Shown: positions 15,959-24,354 of the stretch, piece after piece
Position numbering within the stretch: the first letter of the stretch is position 1
How the letters are laid out: the number at the start of each line of letters is the position of its first letter
Source of the DNA: Hondaea fermentalgiana
Taxonomy: Eukaryota; Sar; Bigyra; Thraustochytrida; Thraustochytriidae
Direction of reading: 5' to 3'
DNA: 28,345 bases
NCBI GenBank assembly: GCA_014084085.1
Contig: NPFB01000089.1
Coordinates: 100,116 to 128,460, forward strand
Made by a program: the position numbers and the translations under genes
Notes under the pieces: generated by a model
What the model saw: the letters and a program-made list of their open reading frames with translations, nothing else
Database searches by the model: none
Told to the model about the DNA's origin: nothing

Positions 15959-17518
15959 CTATTGGCCGTCGACAGGCCGTTGTTGCTGCAGGAGCGTCTT
16001 GAAGAAACGATCCGCAACACGGGTGACATAGGTCGACCGCGTGCCACGCTCACAAAAACTCAGGTGGCCGCCTCGCGGAACGCTAAAAAACACGATGCGA
16101 TCGCTGCAGCGCGCGGCGGCGCGCTGGATGCGGTGGGTGTCATCCGAAAAGAGAGGATCATCCTCGGAGTGGAGGCAAAGAACCGGAATGTTGATGTTGT
16201 GTGCCTGCTCGACGAGATTGAAGCTATCGTGATAGGCAACGACGCTGTGGTGGCCATAAACGGGGTTTGCGAGTTTGCGATCGAGGTCGCTGAGGTTGCT
16301 GCAGGTAGCGATCTCACCGATGTCTACATTGTCAAGGTTATCGAGCACCTCTTTGTTACGACGCAAAATGTCAATGTGCATTTTGGCGAGAATGTAAGAA
16401 TAGCAGCGGCCAACGAGACCGTTAACCTCCATCAGCTGCAGACCCACTTGGTACTGAAAGGTGCATCCGACGGTCATGACGGCAGCAAAGGGACAGGGAG
16501 GCGAGCCGGGCGCGGCAAAGCCTTGAATGTACTTGAGGAGAAGCGATCCGCCCTGGCTGAGCCCAAGACCGAAAAGTGGGACCTGCATTCCGCGATCGGC
16601 GCGCACCTTTTCGATGAGCGCCTCGAGCATCCGCGTGTCCATCTTGTGCAGCTTGTGCGAACGAAGCGGGACGCCGCCCTCTCCGCGCTCGTGAAGAATG
16701 TGGACGTGCGCATTGAATCTCTCGGCGATGGACTTGGCCAGGATGCGGTACAAGTTCTTTTCCGATGACCCGCCGAAGCCAGGCACCACGATGAAGGAGG
16801 GCGAGTCGAGCGAGGCGCGCGGCGAGGCAAGCGTGTCGGCCGCGACCTCGACGAGATGGCCGTCGAGGCGCGCTGAGAGCACGTGGCGCTGGAAGAGGAG
16901 GTCGTCGTCGTCGATGCGAAGGATCGGCGCGCCGGTCATGAGGTGCTTATTGTAAAAGGTAGGCGTCGCGTAGGCCTCGAGCGACCGCAAGGCGTCCGCG
17001 ACGCGTTGGTTGTTCGCGGATCGGTAGTAGGACACGCGGTTCCCCGCGGCCGTCATCTCGTCCGCGTACGGCACATGCTCGAACTTGCGCGAGGCCGCCC
17101 GGGCTGCGGCGAGGCCGGCGGCGCTGGTCGCCACGGCGAGGCCGACCCTCCTGTGCGAGATCTCGTCGTCGCCCAGCAGCTTCCCGAGGCGGCCGAGATA
17201 CGACCGAGGCGAAAACGCGTTGCGCGAGTGCGCCCTGCTCCTTCCCGCCGCAGAAGACGCCGCCGGCGCGTCACCCGCGCCGCGGCCGAGGCCCTCCTCC
17301 TCCGCGAAGAGCGCGGCGCCCTCCGCGGCCCCGCCGGCGCCGCGCGCGTCGCGCCATGCCTTGCTCGTCCTCCTGCGCAGCGCCGCGTCCACGCACACCG
17401 CGAGCACGACCACGGCGAGCATCACATGCAGCGTCTCCGCGCTCGCGAGCCCGCGCGGCAGCGCCCATGCCGCCGCCGCCGCCCTGCCCAGCATCGCCGC
17501 CGGCAGCGCCAGCGCCAT
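15959..17518 (-). CDS. Membrane-anchored alpha/beta hydrolase, ABHD1/2/3 (YheT) type
   Basis: 519 residues from the ATG at 17518 (GGGATGG context). The open frame continues upstream to a GTG at 17908, but that part is Arg/Ala/Ser/Gln low complexity over tandem repeats and lacks any ATG. Residues 29-47 form an N-terminal hydrophobic anchor, followed by an Ala/Gly-rich linker. The hydrolase core runs about 185-515: oxyanion region VPGFGGSSEKNLYR (245-258), ILHERGEGGVPL (274-285), nucleophile elbow GLSQGG with Ser321, acid SEDDPLF with Asp453 or Asp454, and His485 in GGHLSF. Together these match the ABHD1/ABHD2/ABHD3 and yeast Eht1/Eeb1 group, ER-type enzymes acting on phospholipids, acylglycerols or fatty acyl esters. 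The exact substrate is not predictable. The elbow has Gln after Ser, where relatives mostly have Leu or another hydrophobic residue. Confidence 0.88.
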   Translation of the reverse strand: MALALPAAMLGRAAAAAWALPRGLASAETLHVMLAVVVLAVCVDAALRRRTSKAWRDARGAGGAAEGAALFAEEEGLGRGAGDAPAASSAAGRSRAHSRNAFSPRSYLGRLGKLLGDDEISHRRVGLAVATSAAGLAAARAASRKFEHVPYADEMTAAGNRVSYYRSANNQRVADALRSLEAYATPTFYNKHLMTGAPILRIDDDDLLFQRHVLSARLDGHLVEVAADTLASPRASLDSPSFIVVPGFGGSSEKNLYRILAKSIAERFNAHVHILHERGEGGVPLRSHKLHKMDTRMLEALIEKVRADRGMQVPLFGLGLSQGGSLLLKYIQGFAAPGSPPCPFAAVMTVGCTFQYQVGLQLMEVNGLVGRCYSYILAKMHIDILRRNKEVLDNLDNVDIGEIATCSNLSDLDRKLANPVYGHHSVVAYHDSFNLVEQAHNINIPVLCLHSEDDPLFSDDTHRIQRAAARCSDRIVFFSVPRGGHLSFCERGTRSTYVTRVADRFFKTLLQQQRPVDGQ

Positions 17519-17570
17519 CCCGCCCTGCGCAGCCCGCGCGGCCGCCGCGCAGTTCCGGCTTTGCCTGCCG

Positions 17571-17654
17571 CGCTCTGCCGCGCTCTGCTGCGCTCTGCTG
17601 CGCTGCTCCTGCGCTCTGCTGCGCTCTGCTGCGCTCTGCTGCTGCGCTGCGCTC
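17571..17654. repeat. GCTCTGCTGC minisatellite
   Basis: Imperfect 10-bp units built from GCTCTGC and GCTGC, about eight in tandem. It starts 53 bp upstream of the hydrolase ATG on the minus strand, so it probably lies in the leader. Confidence 0.85.
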
Positions 17655-17662
17655 CGTCGATC

Positions 17663-17679
17663 GATGGATGGATGGATGG
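17663..17679. repeat. GATG tetranucleotide repeat
   Basis: Four GATG units on the plus strand (CATC on the hydrolase sense strand), followed by two more isolated GATG words to 17700. Confidence 0.85.
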
Positions 17680-18562
17680 TTCGATGTCGATCGAGCGATG
17701 GTCCGATCGGCCTCGACCGCCGCGCCGCGCCGAACCGGCGAGACCGAGCCCGGCCCGGAAGCGGCAGCGGGCGGCTGACGGTACCGAGGCGGCCGCGGCC
17801 AGCGCAGACGCAGGCGCAGGCGCAGCGTTCGCGGCGCGGCGGGCCGAAGCAGGAGGAGGAGGAGCAGCCGCGCGTCAGCGGCCCTGCGGAGAATCGCGGC
17901 TGAGCCACGGCGGCTAGGAGAGGGCTAGCGGCGGATTAGTGGCTGGCGAGGCGGGGGCGACCCGGGGTCACGCAGGACCATGCACGCGCCGAGAAAAGCG
18001 CGTCGCTGCGAGCGAGCGAGCGAGCGCGCCGGCCATGGCGGCGACAGAGGCCGCGACTGCGACGCGCGACCCGAGACGTTTAGGCGCGGCGGCGGCGGGT
18101 CCTCTCGCGCTCGTGTCGCGCTCGCGCTCGCACTCGCCGCCGGCAGTGGCGGCAGCCTCGCCGAACTGCCGAGGACAACATCTTGCTGCACGTGCTGAAG
18201 CAGCGTGGGAGGCGCAGGCGCTGTCGCAGTCGCAGTTCCAGCGTGCGTGCGAGTCGCAGTGTGACGATGGGCTGCTGCCAACTGGTTGTTTGTTGCAGTT
18301 GCAGCTGGTTGGTTGGTTGCTCTGTGCGTGTGAGCGAGCGACCACGCACGTCGATCGGGCCGAGTAGCCAAGGGCTGAGATCATGGAAGCTTCGCACGAG
18401 CAGCAGTGTTAGCCAACTTCACCGTGTCAGTGACCGTGATGGCTGTCAGCAGCAGCTGAGACAGCGTTCTCGTTCTCAGTGTCAGCCTCTACATACACAC
18501 TCTGGGTGGTTAAAAAAAATGTCGTCGTTGGTGACGAGGAGGATGGACGACAGCAGCCAGCT

Positions 18563-18580
18563 GCAGCAGCAGCAGCAGCA
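18563..18580. repeat. Short CAG microsatellite
   Basis: About six GCA/CAG units in an intergenic position, next to the inverted repeat at 18631-18656. Confidence 0.8.
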
Positions 18581-18630
18581 CCAGGCACTCCAGCGTGATT
18601 GGCTTGACATACCACCTGGCTAGTAGCCGA

Positions 18631-18660
18631 GCCTAGACGAGGTCGTAGGTCTAGGCCTAG
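18631..18660. promoter_or_regulatory. 8-bp inverted repeat overlapping a CTAGGCCTAG palindrome
   Basis: GCCTAGAC at 18631-18638 and GTCTAGGC at 18649-18656 are perfect inverted arms with a 10-nt spacer. The right arm overlaps the 10-bp palindrome CTAGGCCTAG at 18651-18660, which contains the recurrent TAGGCCTA octamer. It is a candidate protein-binding site; the distance to the ATG at 19196 is about 540 bp. Confidence 0.35.
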
Positions 18661-18817
18661 TGGGATGGCTGCGGCGCGTTTGACTCGAAGCGTCGGCCTC
18701 GGTCGATCCAAGTATATGATGGAAACTGCCCACTGGGTGGGACGATGGAGGGCCATTTTCTGCCGCCATCGCTTTCGTTGTCGCTTTCGTTGACGCTGCC
18801 ATGCCCCGGCGAGGGCC

Positions 18818-18848
18818 GCTAGCTAGCGATCTAGCTAGCTAGCTAGCT
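18818..18848. repeat. GCTA/TAGC self-complementary repeat
   Basis: Two blocks of GCTA units separated by a GAT interruption, the second with about four units. The same tetranucleotide occurs at 7141-7179. Confidence 0.85.
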
Positions 18849-18911
18849 GCACTGGTGGCTGCTAGAGCTGGCAGTACGCTGCCGGTGCGTGTCCAACTGC
18901 AGACAGTCATC

Positions 18912-18919
18912 TAGGCCTA
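18912..18919. promoter_or_regulatory. TAGGCCTA palindrome, candidate regulatory site
   Basis: Perfect octamer 284 bp upstream of the ATG at 19196. The site upstream of DRC4 has almost the same spacing (288 bp). Confidence 0.3.
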
Positions 18920-19195
18920 TTGAATTTGATCGTTACGTTACGATGGCACAGTGAATCGACTGACTGCACTGCGCCCCAGTGGCACGCGACGCGAGGGACA
19001 CAGCTCGGACCCGGAAGGTGCGCCGAGCCCGGCAGTTATGCTGCTGGATGCCTCGCATTCCGAAAGGTTGGGACGCGCGCTCGACCACCTGCTACGGCTA
19101 CTGCTCGCAAGACACGGCAAGCGGCGCCAGAAGCAAAACTCTTTCCGCCGCCGAGACCTTGTGGTCCGACGTCTGGAGGGAGGCGCAAAAGACGA

Positions 19196-20902
19196 ATGAT
19201 GCCGCAGACCAAGCGCATTCCTTCGCCGCCAATGGCCGTGAAAGACGCGCCCTCATCGGCAGGAGGGTTCTCAAGGTCCACGAGGATTCTTTTGCTCGCG
19301 GCCGCCGCGCTTGGCGTGGGATGGATCATCACCGCCAACAACCTCGCTCTCCACGTTGAGGGGGCATTGCAACGGCAACATGAATCCCGACACTTGCTCC
19401 GCGCTGCAGACATGGCAGCCTCCGCATACAGCGGAATCAACGAAGACTACGATGACCCCGTGGAAATCGAGCCGGCAACACGCCGTTCACTTGCGGCCGA
19501 GTCATCCGCAATCGAGCCCATTCAGACTGTAAACGTCGACTACGTGCGCATCGAGCAAGCCATCGCCGCGAGCCGCGACGCTGTCTTGCATTCGGTCGCG
19601 CGCCATCTTGCAGAGGAAAAGAACGGCAAAGCATCAGCAGCGCAAAGTGAACCTGAACGCGACGAACGAAAGAAATTGGCCATTCTCATCACGGGCGAAT
19701 CCAGCATGCTGGAAATTGAATCCAAGCTTCGGCACGTCGTGCAGCCCCAGCTCGACAATAATTGGAACGTGGAGGTCCTCTTTTTCCTCGACGCCTTTGG
19801 CCCTCTGCCCGAGGAAGACAAGCCTCGGTACCCAAGCCCGTACTCTGTCACGAGCTGGAACAGTGAAGAGCTACGCGCTTGGACCAGGCGCGTCTTTCGT
19901 GTGCCTCCAGAGGATGCTATTGAGGTCAACGCAATGCGCCGCGCCAAGGTCAATGGTGGGGAGTTAAATCGAAAAGAGATTACCGCCTTGGCCGCTACGG
20001 AATCAGGAGCAAGGTTCCCCGTACGCTGTATTCTTCGCTACAACGAAAGCGACCCCATCGCCCCAACTACGGTCACTGCGCCCATGACGGCGCCGCCGCG
20101 TGGCAAGCGTAAATCTCAGAATGCGCGCAATTTGGAAAAAGGAGTGCTCTTTCGAGGCTGGGACAAGACGGAACTGGCGCGGGCTCGCCGAATGCGTCGA
20201 GCAATGATCGAAATTGAAGCCCTCGAGGCAGCACGGGCGTCCTTCTTTGACGTCATTATGCACATCGACGAACGCTCGCTCGTCTTTGCGCCTCTCGTGA
20301 TTCCGCCGCACATGGGACACCACGATTTCGCTACCAACGCGTGTCTCTTTGCGGAAGACAATGGCATCAACCCGCATGAATTTGCAGTGGGACGTGCCAA
20401 GGCCTCGGCAGTCCTTCGTGGGCTCGCGGAGGCTGTCTACTTTGACGTCACTAAACCAATGTCAGCAGCAAAGCTCTTTGCCGAGGTTGTTCGCGAGACG
20501 GAGGCCAGCGTCTTTCGCATGCACGAGTGCTCCTGGGCGGTACTCCCAGTTGTTTTTGGTGAGAACGCCAACGAGGCGCTGGAAATTACCTGGGATGAAG
20601 GCGCTCAGCACGGCGCAAGGACTTGTGCGGCAGCTTTGAACCCGGTTCAAGATGCCAAATGCCCGTGGCTCGAGAGTGAACTACAGACTTTGCTTTACAG
20701 AAACCTTCGTCTTGATTTGATTCAACGTGACACTGTCGGTCCTTATTCGCGCGCAGCAATCGAGAGCATCGGCTTACCATGGCCTGAAACGGAGGCTGCA
20801 AAGCATCAGCCGCTGAGCCGGAGATATTCGCCTTTTCAGGATGCCCCTCGCATCATTATGCAGAACAAGCGCGCAAAAATAGAGCTGGGCCGCGTGTGGT
20901 AG
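19196..20902 (+). CDS. Type II membrane protein, possible Golgi glycosyltransferase-like protein
   Basis: 568 residues from the first ATG of an ATGATG pair (19196); the second (19199) has A at -3 and may be the one used. Residues 1-30 are a short basic cytosolic tail and about 31-46 a single signal-anchor segment, giving type II topology as in Golgi glycosyltransferases. The lumenal part opens at about 159 with a strand and helix of the form KLAILITGESSMLEIESKLRHV, then VEVLFFLDAFGP. Later come RMRRAMIEIEALEAARASFFDVIMHIDERSLVFAP, with HIDE at 356-359, and DNGINPHEFAVGR. This order (Rossmann-like strand, helix before an aspartate-containing strand, then a xxPHxFxVGR-type block) resembles putative glycosyltransferases of oomycetes and algae. 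No clear DxD motif is seen, so activity is unproven. It converges on the MORN gene. Confidence 0.75.
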   Translation: MMPQTKRIPSPPMAVKDAPSSAGGFSRSTRILLLAAAALGVGWIITANNLALHVEGALQRQHESRHLLRAADMAASAYSGINEDYDDPVEIEPATRRSLAAESSAIEPIQTVNVDYVRIEQAIAASRDAVLHSVARHLAEEKNGKASAAQSEPERDERKKLAILITGESSMLEIESKLRHVVQPQLDNNWNVEVLFFLDAFGPLPEEDKPRYPSPYSVTSWNSEELRAWTRRVFRVPPEDAIEVNAMRRAKVNGGELNRKEITALAATESGARFPVRCILRYNESDPIAPTTVTAPMTAPPRGKRKSQNARNLEKGVLFRGWDKTELARARRMRRAMIEIEALEAARASFFDVIMHIDERSLVFAPLVIPPHMGHHDFATNACLFAEDNGINPHEFAVGRAKASAVLRGLAEAVYFDVTKPMSAAKLFAEVVRETEASVFRMHECSWAVLPVVFGENANEALEITWDEGAQHGARTCAAALNPVQDAKCPWLESELQTLLYRNLRLDLIQRDTVGPYSRAAIESIGLPWPETEAAKHQPLSRRYSPFQDAPRIIMQNKRAKIELGRVW

Positions 20903-21153
20903 TATGAACGTAATCTAGCCCGCTTTTGAGCGAGCGAAAAAATCCAATTTTTTTTCTCATTGTCATTTTCACGGACGGTCACAGTCACACAGTCTGCGAA
21001 GATTTTTTTTTTTGCATTTACTACAAGCTACTCCCCTCCGAAGACCAAAGATTGATGACTCGAGGCACTGGCTTTGGCAGAGTGGTGCACATGGAACGTA
21101 AACACTTCTCACCTATTTCCAGTTCCCCCTCCTTTTCTCCCCGACTCCGGCTT

Positions 21154-22458
21154 TTACACGGCAGCCGTTTGCTGCGGCGACACAAAGAGCAAGTAGAGAA
21201 ATTCGTCAAAGGACAAAAGTCGATCGTCGTCATTGTCAGCTGCGGACAAAAATCCGGAAATGGCAATGCGGGAAGTTGGCCTCGACGAGGTGCTGGCCAA
21301 AAGAGCAGATGGAAAGAGGTCCGGGTGCGCGCGCAAAGAAGCCTGGAGCTCGCCGTGGCGCACCTGCTTTGAACCGTCCGCGTCAACGAGAGCAAAGAGC
21401 TTCATTGCGTAAAAGTAGTCGGTAAATTCCTGCAGAGAGAGCTGACCGTCTCCATCCTTGTCAATGTTCTTGACGGACTCATGCAACGTCGCCTCGCACA
21501 TAATCGGTGCCGCTTCTGCGAGCTGCTGAAAGGATTCCGAAGCGCTGAGCGCCAAGAGCAGCTCATCCACTGCAATTTTACCATCGTGGTTCACATCAAC
21601 GCTTTCGAAGAGCTCTTGCAGTGCGGAGCACTCACCTTGCACCGTTTCCGAGTCTGCTTCCGGGCTTGTCTCGCCACTGTCTTCAGGCACGAGCTTGCGC
21701 GCACACACGACAAAGTCTTCACTGTCGAGAGGATCGGTCACGATCGACGTGTAATGGCCTGGACCGGCGCGCGCCTCCTCGATTCGCCCAGCTACCAAGG
21801 CGCGTGAAAGCGGCACATTTTCGTCTGCACCAGCGTCATCGTCTTCCTCGCCGCCCTTGGCCTCCTCATAGCGGGCTTCTTGCTTGAGCCCGTTTGGGTT
21901 GTAAAAGAGGCCACCGTGAATGGGCTGGCCGTCCTGGAACTGACCATAGTACGCGCTTCCATCCGTCTTGGCCCAGCGCCCACGGATAAACTCACCCTCG
22001 ACCCATTGGCCCAATAGGTATGACTTTGGCGAGGCAAACTGGTAAGCACCGTGACCGTGCGGCTTGCCTTGGCGAAATTCACCCGTGTATGTGTCACCGT
22101 TTGCGTATGTAAGTGTACCTCGACCGTGACGCAAGTCGGCGCTCCAAAGTCCTTCGTAGGTGCTTCCATCCGGATAGCGCATCATGCCCACGCCATGGCG
22201 CCGACCTTGGCGGTACTCGCCGTCATAGGTCGCCGTCTCACCCGTCGGGGCGCCCTCTTCATCGGTGATTGCCCACGTGTACCGACCATGGCCCTCCCGC
22301 TCGCGATGGCTGCTAAATCTACCCTCGAATCGGTCTCCATTTGCGTACGTCACGACAGCAAGACCCGCACGTTCTACCCAGGTCGTCTTTTCCTTGTGAC
22401 CGTCCAGGTAGTGCACCGTGTACCCGGGCGCTGCTTCTTCTTCGCCAGCGTCCGCCAT
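21154..22458 (-). CDS. MORN-repeat protein with four C-terminal EF-hands
   Basis: 434 residues, ATG at 22458 (AGAATGG context). About five or six MORN-type repeats cover residues 36-190, for example TYANGDRFEGRF (37-48), RYPDGSTYEGLW (94-105), TYANGDTYTGEF (117-128) and GSAYYGQFQDGQ (167-178). An acidic linker follows (201-215). Four EF-hand loops are readable: D288-E299 (DVNHDGKIAVDE), D333-E344 (DKDGDGQLSLQE), D359-E370 (DADGSKQVRHGE, Lys replacing the usual Gly at loop position 6) and D408-E419 (DNDDDRLLSFDE). Loops 1 and 2 are canonical calcium binders; 3 and 4 are weaker. MORN arrays bind membranes or act as scaffolds, and the repeats here resemble radial-spoke head protein RSPH1, which lacks EF-hands. 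A calcium-sensing axonemal or membrane scaffold is a reasonable guess, not proven. Confidence 0.9.
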   Translation of the reverse strand: MADAGEEEAAPGYTVHYLDGHKEKTTWVERAGLAVVTYANGDRFEGRFSSHREREGHGRYTWAITDEEGAPTGETATYDGEYRQGRRHGVGMMRYPDGSTYEGLWSADLRHGRGTLTYANGDTYTGEFRQGKPHGHGAYQFASPKSYLLGQWVEGEFIRGRWAKTDGSAYYGQFQDGQPIHGGLFYNPNGLKQEARYEEAKGGEEDDDAGADENVPLSRALVAGRIEEARAGPGHYTSIVTDPLDSEDFVVCARKLVPEDSGETSPEADSETVQGECSALQELFESVDVNHDGKIAVDELLLALSASESFQQLAEAAPIMCEATLHESVKNIDKDGDGQLSLQEFTDYFYAMKLFALVDADGSKQVRHGELQASLRAHPDLFPSALLASTSSRPTSRIAISGFLSAADNDDDRLLSFDEFLYLLFVSPQQTAAV

Positions 22459-22571
22459 TCTTGCCTCTCTCGCTCCTCAACGATTGCGCGTGACGCAAGC
22501 AGCGAAGCAAATCAAGTGTGCGAGCAAGCAAAGCTTTGCTACGTCTCACAGGTTTGTCCTCGTCTTTTCGT

Positions 22572-22596
22572 CAACGCAACGCAACGCAACGCAACG
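22572..22596. repeat. CAACG pentanucleotide microsatellite
   Basis: Five perfect units, about 115 bp upstream of the MORN/EF-hand start on the minus strand. Confidence 0.95.
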
Positions 22597-22886
22597 TGAC
22601 TGCCGAAACTCGTCGCCTTGTCGGCGTTCGGCTTTCCAGGCCGAAATACTCAAATCCTCTGTCAAGTCCGCTTCTTCAACCTGATATTTCCGTGGCTTGA
22701 GCAAGACGCTTCGCTTGCGACTACTCCCCATCTATCCTCTACTTGTCTTCTCTTGTTGACCCTTGGCATTCTTCAGTATGCCACTGACATTTCGCACTGT
22801 TGGCATTTCGCACTGCGGCCATTGCACTTGGCAATCCGCGGGTTCAACGGATACCTTTCTTGTGAAGGATCCTTGCCGCGGCGTGC

Positions 22887-22960
22887 GAGTCCGAGAGTCC
22901 GAGAGTCCGAGGGGCCAGGATCAGAACGTGATTTAGACGGAACGCGCGCGCGCGCGCGCG
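22887..22960. repeat. GAGTCCGA triplicate and CG dinucleotide run
   Basis: Three perfect 8-bp GAGTCCGA units (22887-22910), and after 32 bp a (CG)9 run (22943-22960). Both lie upstream of the ankyrin-protein gene. Confidence 0.9.
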
Positions 22961-23235
22961 TTCAGGCGCGTCCGTGTGCTCAGTCCAAGTGCCGTGCGAA
23001 GGCTTGTGAGCTTTTACTTGCGGCTTTGACTACCCTGGGCAAGTTGTGCGGATTAGACGTGGCCAGCGCCAAGGCTTCTTTGGCAAGTGGACTCGTTGAC
23101 CATCAAGCGCCAGAACGATATCCCTCCGAGTCTTTCCGCCTCTTTTGTCTTTTCTAACGAGAACTGCGACAACCTTTCCTCTTTTGGTTCGTTTGTGCAA
23201 AGGGAATTGCAAAGGCGTAGCTGATCGTATCGAGG

Positions 23236-23513
23236 ATGCGTAGGAGTAGTGACACGTCAAAGGCTGGCTCGTCCTCGAGCTGCCGCAAACGTAGGTCAAG
23301 CGAGACATCAAGTCTTGCAAGCCCTGGACAAGGGGACAGTCTGGACCACGACCTGGGCGGCAGCTCATTTACCCCAATGAGTGATGGTGAAGAAGAGAGA
23401 ACGGGCGTAGACGGGGACCAATCCGAGACCCACGACGACGAACTCCAGATGAACGAGGGCGCAAGCTCTCGCACAAGCTCTCGCGCCTTGCCGCGTAGCC
23501 ACGCCACATCAGT

Positions 23514-23555
<42 letters not shown>

Positions 23556-24354
23556 CAGCAGCAGCAGCAGCGGTGGGAGCGAAATTGATTTGCAGACGCG
23601 GGAGACTCGGCAAACAAGACGAACGGTGCGCGCTCGCCGTCTCATGACAACCAGTGATGTCGCTATGCACGATCACCAGCAACCCACAACGATGCTTGGA
23701 CGGGATCCAGGGAGACGCCAACGTCTTATGGATCCAGCTCGACGAAGCGTGGTACAGATTGCAGTGAAAAAGAATCGAGGCCAACTCTTTCTTCTCTTGC
23801 TCAAGAGCGGAGCAAGCTCGGTGGTGCAAGATACGCGAGGGCGTACGGCCTTTCACGAGGCAGTGCATTGGGGTCGAACATCCATGTTGAGTACTTTGCT
23901 GCAACATACACGAGGCAAGCTTTCGCAAGGCTTTCTCAATGAGGTTTTCGCAGAAAGTCTGGGTCTGCGTGAAAATGCGAGCATTGCAGAACAAAGCGAG
24001 GATGATGAGGATAGAGGTGATGAGACGCAGACCGCGAACGATTTGTCCATACACGCGCGGAGGCTTCGGTGTGCCGCCATGCTCGTATTTAAAGGCGCCA
24101 CGCTTTCCGAGCTTGATATTAACAATAGTCAGGAGCGGCTGTCGCAGATGCCCGGAGCACAGCGTCTTGTAGACATTGCAAACGCAGATGCGTCGCTGGA
24201 GCAACGCCAGTTGTCCCTTCGATGGGAGTTCCTTCGAGCTCTTTGTAGCGATCCGCAGCGAGCTCTTGAAGCATCTACGGGACTTCCGCGCGACGTTTTC
24301 AGTCGAAGTCTCAACTTTCTTGATGCAAGTGTTCCCATGTACACTACTACCTAA
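23236..24354 (+). CDS. Poly-serine protein with degenerate ankyrin repeats
   Basis: 372 residues from the ATG at 23236; no plus-strand ATG precedes it for about 450 bp. Residues 1-165 are Ser/Arg/acidic and probably disordered, with a 19-residue Ser run at 94-112 encoded by an AGC repeat. Residues about 169-228 read as one to two ankyrin-like helix pairs (SVVQIAVKKNRGQLFLLLLK, then the DTRGRTAFHEAVHWGRTSML pattern, which is ankyrin-like). An acidic loop with clustered Asp and Glu (255-265) and a further helix pair (CAAMLVFKGATLSELD) follow. The last 60 residues are helical with no recognised motif. Ankyrin repeats mediate protein binding; partner unknown. The repeats are too degenerate for a subfamily call. 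Confidence 0.72.
23515..23571. repeat. AGC trinucleotide repeat inside a coding region
   Basis: 19 codons, 18 AGC and one AGT, all Ser. The low synonymous diversity (one AGT) suggests recent slippage expansion rather than an old protein-level Ser tract. Confidence 0.95.

Larger units (their letters stand above)
17519..19195. other. Divergent intergenic region between the hydrolase gene and the type II membrane protein gene
   Basis: 1.68 kb, no supported gene. The hydrolase side (17519-17978) is GC-rich, with a GCTCTGCTGC minisatellite, GATG repeats and no minus-strand ATG. The middle (18000-18500) is low-complexity on both strands. Bases 18560-18660 include a CAG run, an 8-bp inverted repeat and a CTAGGCCTAG palindrome. 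A GCTA repeat lies at 18818-18848 and another TAGGCCTA at 18912. A 53-codon frame beginning at ATG 19038 ends in a TGA (19197-19199) that overlaps the next gene's start. Long frames here translate to biased sequence and are rejected. Confidence 0.6.
22459..23235. other. Divergent intergenic region between the MORN/EF-hand and ankyrin genes
   Basis: 777 bp with no supported gene. It contains CAACG repeats near the MORN side, three copies of GAGTCCGA at 22887-22910 and a (CG)9 run at 22943-22960. No plus-strand ATG occurs from about 22781 to the ankyrin-gene start at 23236. Confidence 0.55.

Noticed and set aside
15878..16768. Plus-strand frame of 296 codons opposite the hydrolase
   Set aside because: Antisense shadow of the catalytic core, whose motifs are clear on the minus strand.
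17519..17908. 130-residue N-terminal extension of the hydrolase
   Set aside because: Begins with GTG and translates the GCTCTGCTGC minisatellite; the ATG at 17518 has a good context and a membrane anchor follows it.
17925..18384. Overlapping frames on both strands in the spacer
   Set aside because: All are Ala/Arg/Thr/Ser low complexity with no consistent signal.
18920..19195. N-terminal extension of the type II membrane protein
   Set aside because: Starts with TTG; no ATG in frame until 19196, and the extension would bury the signal anchor.
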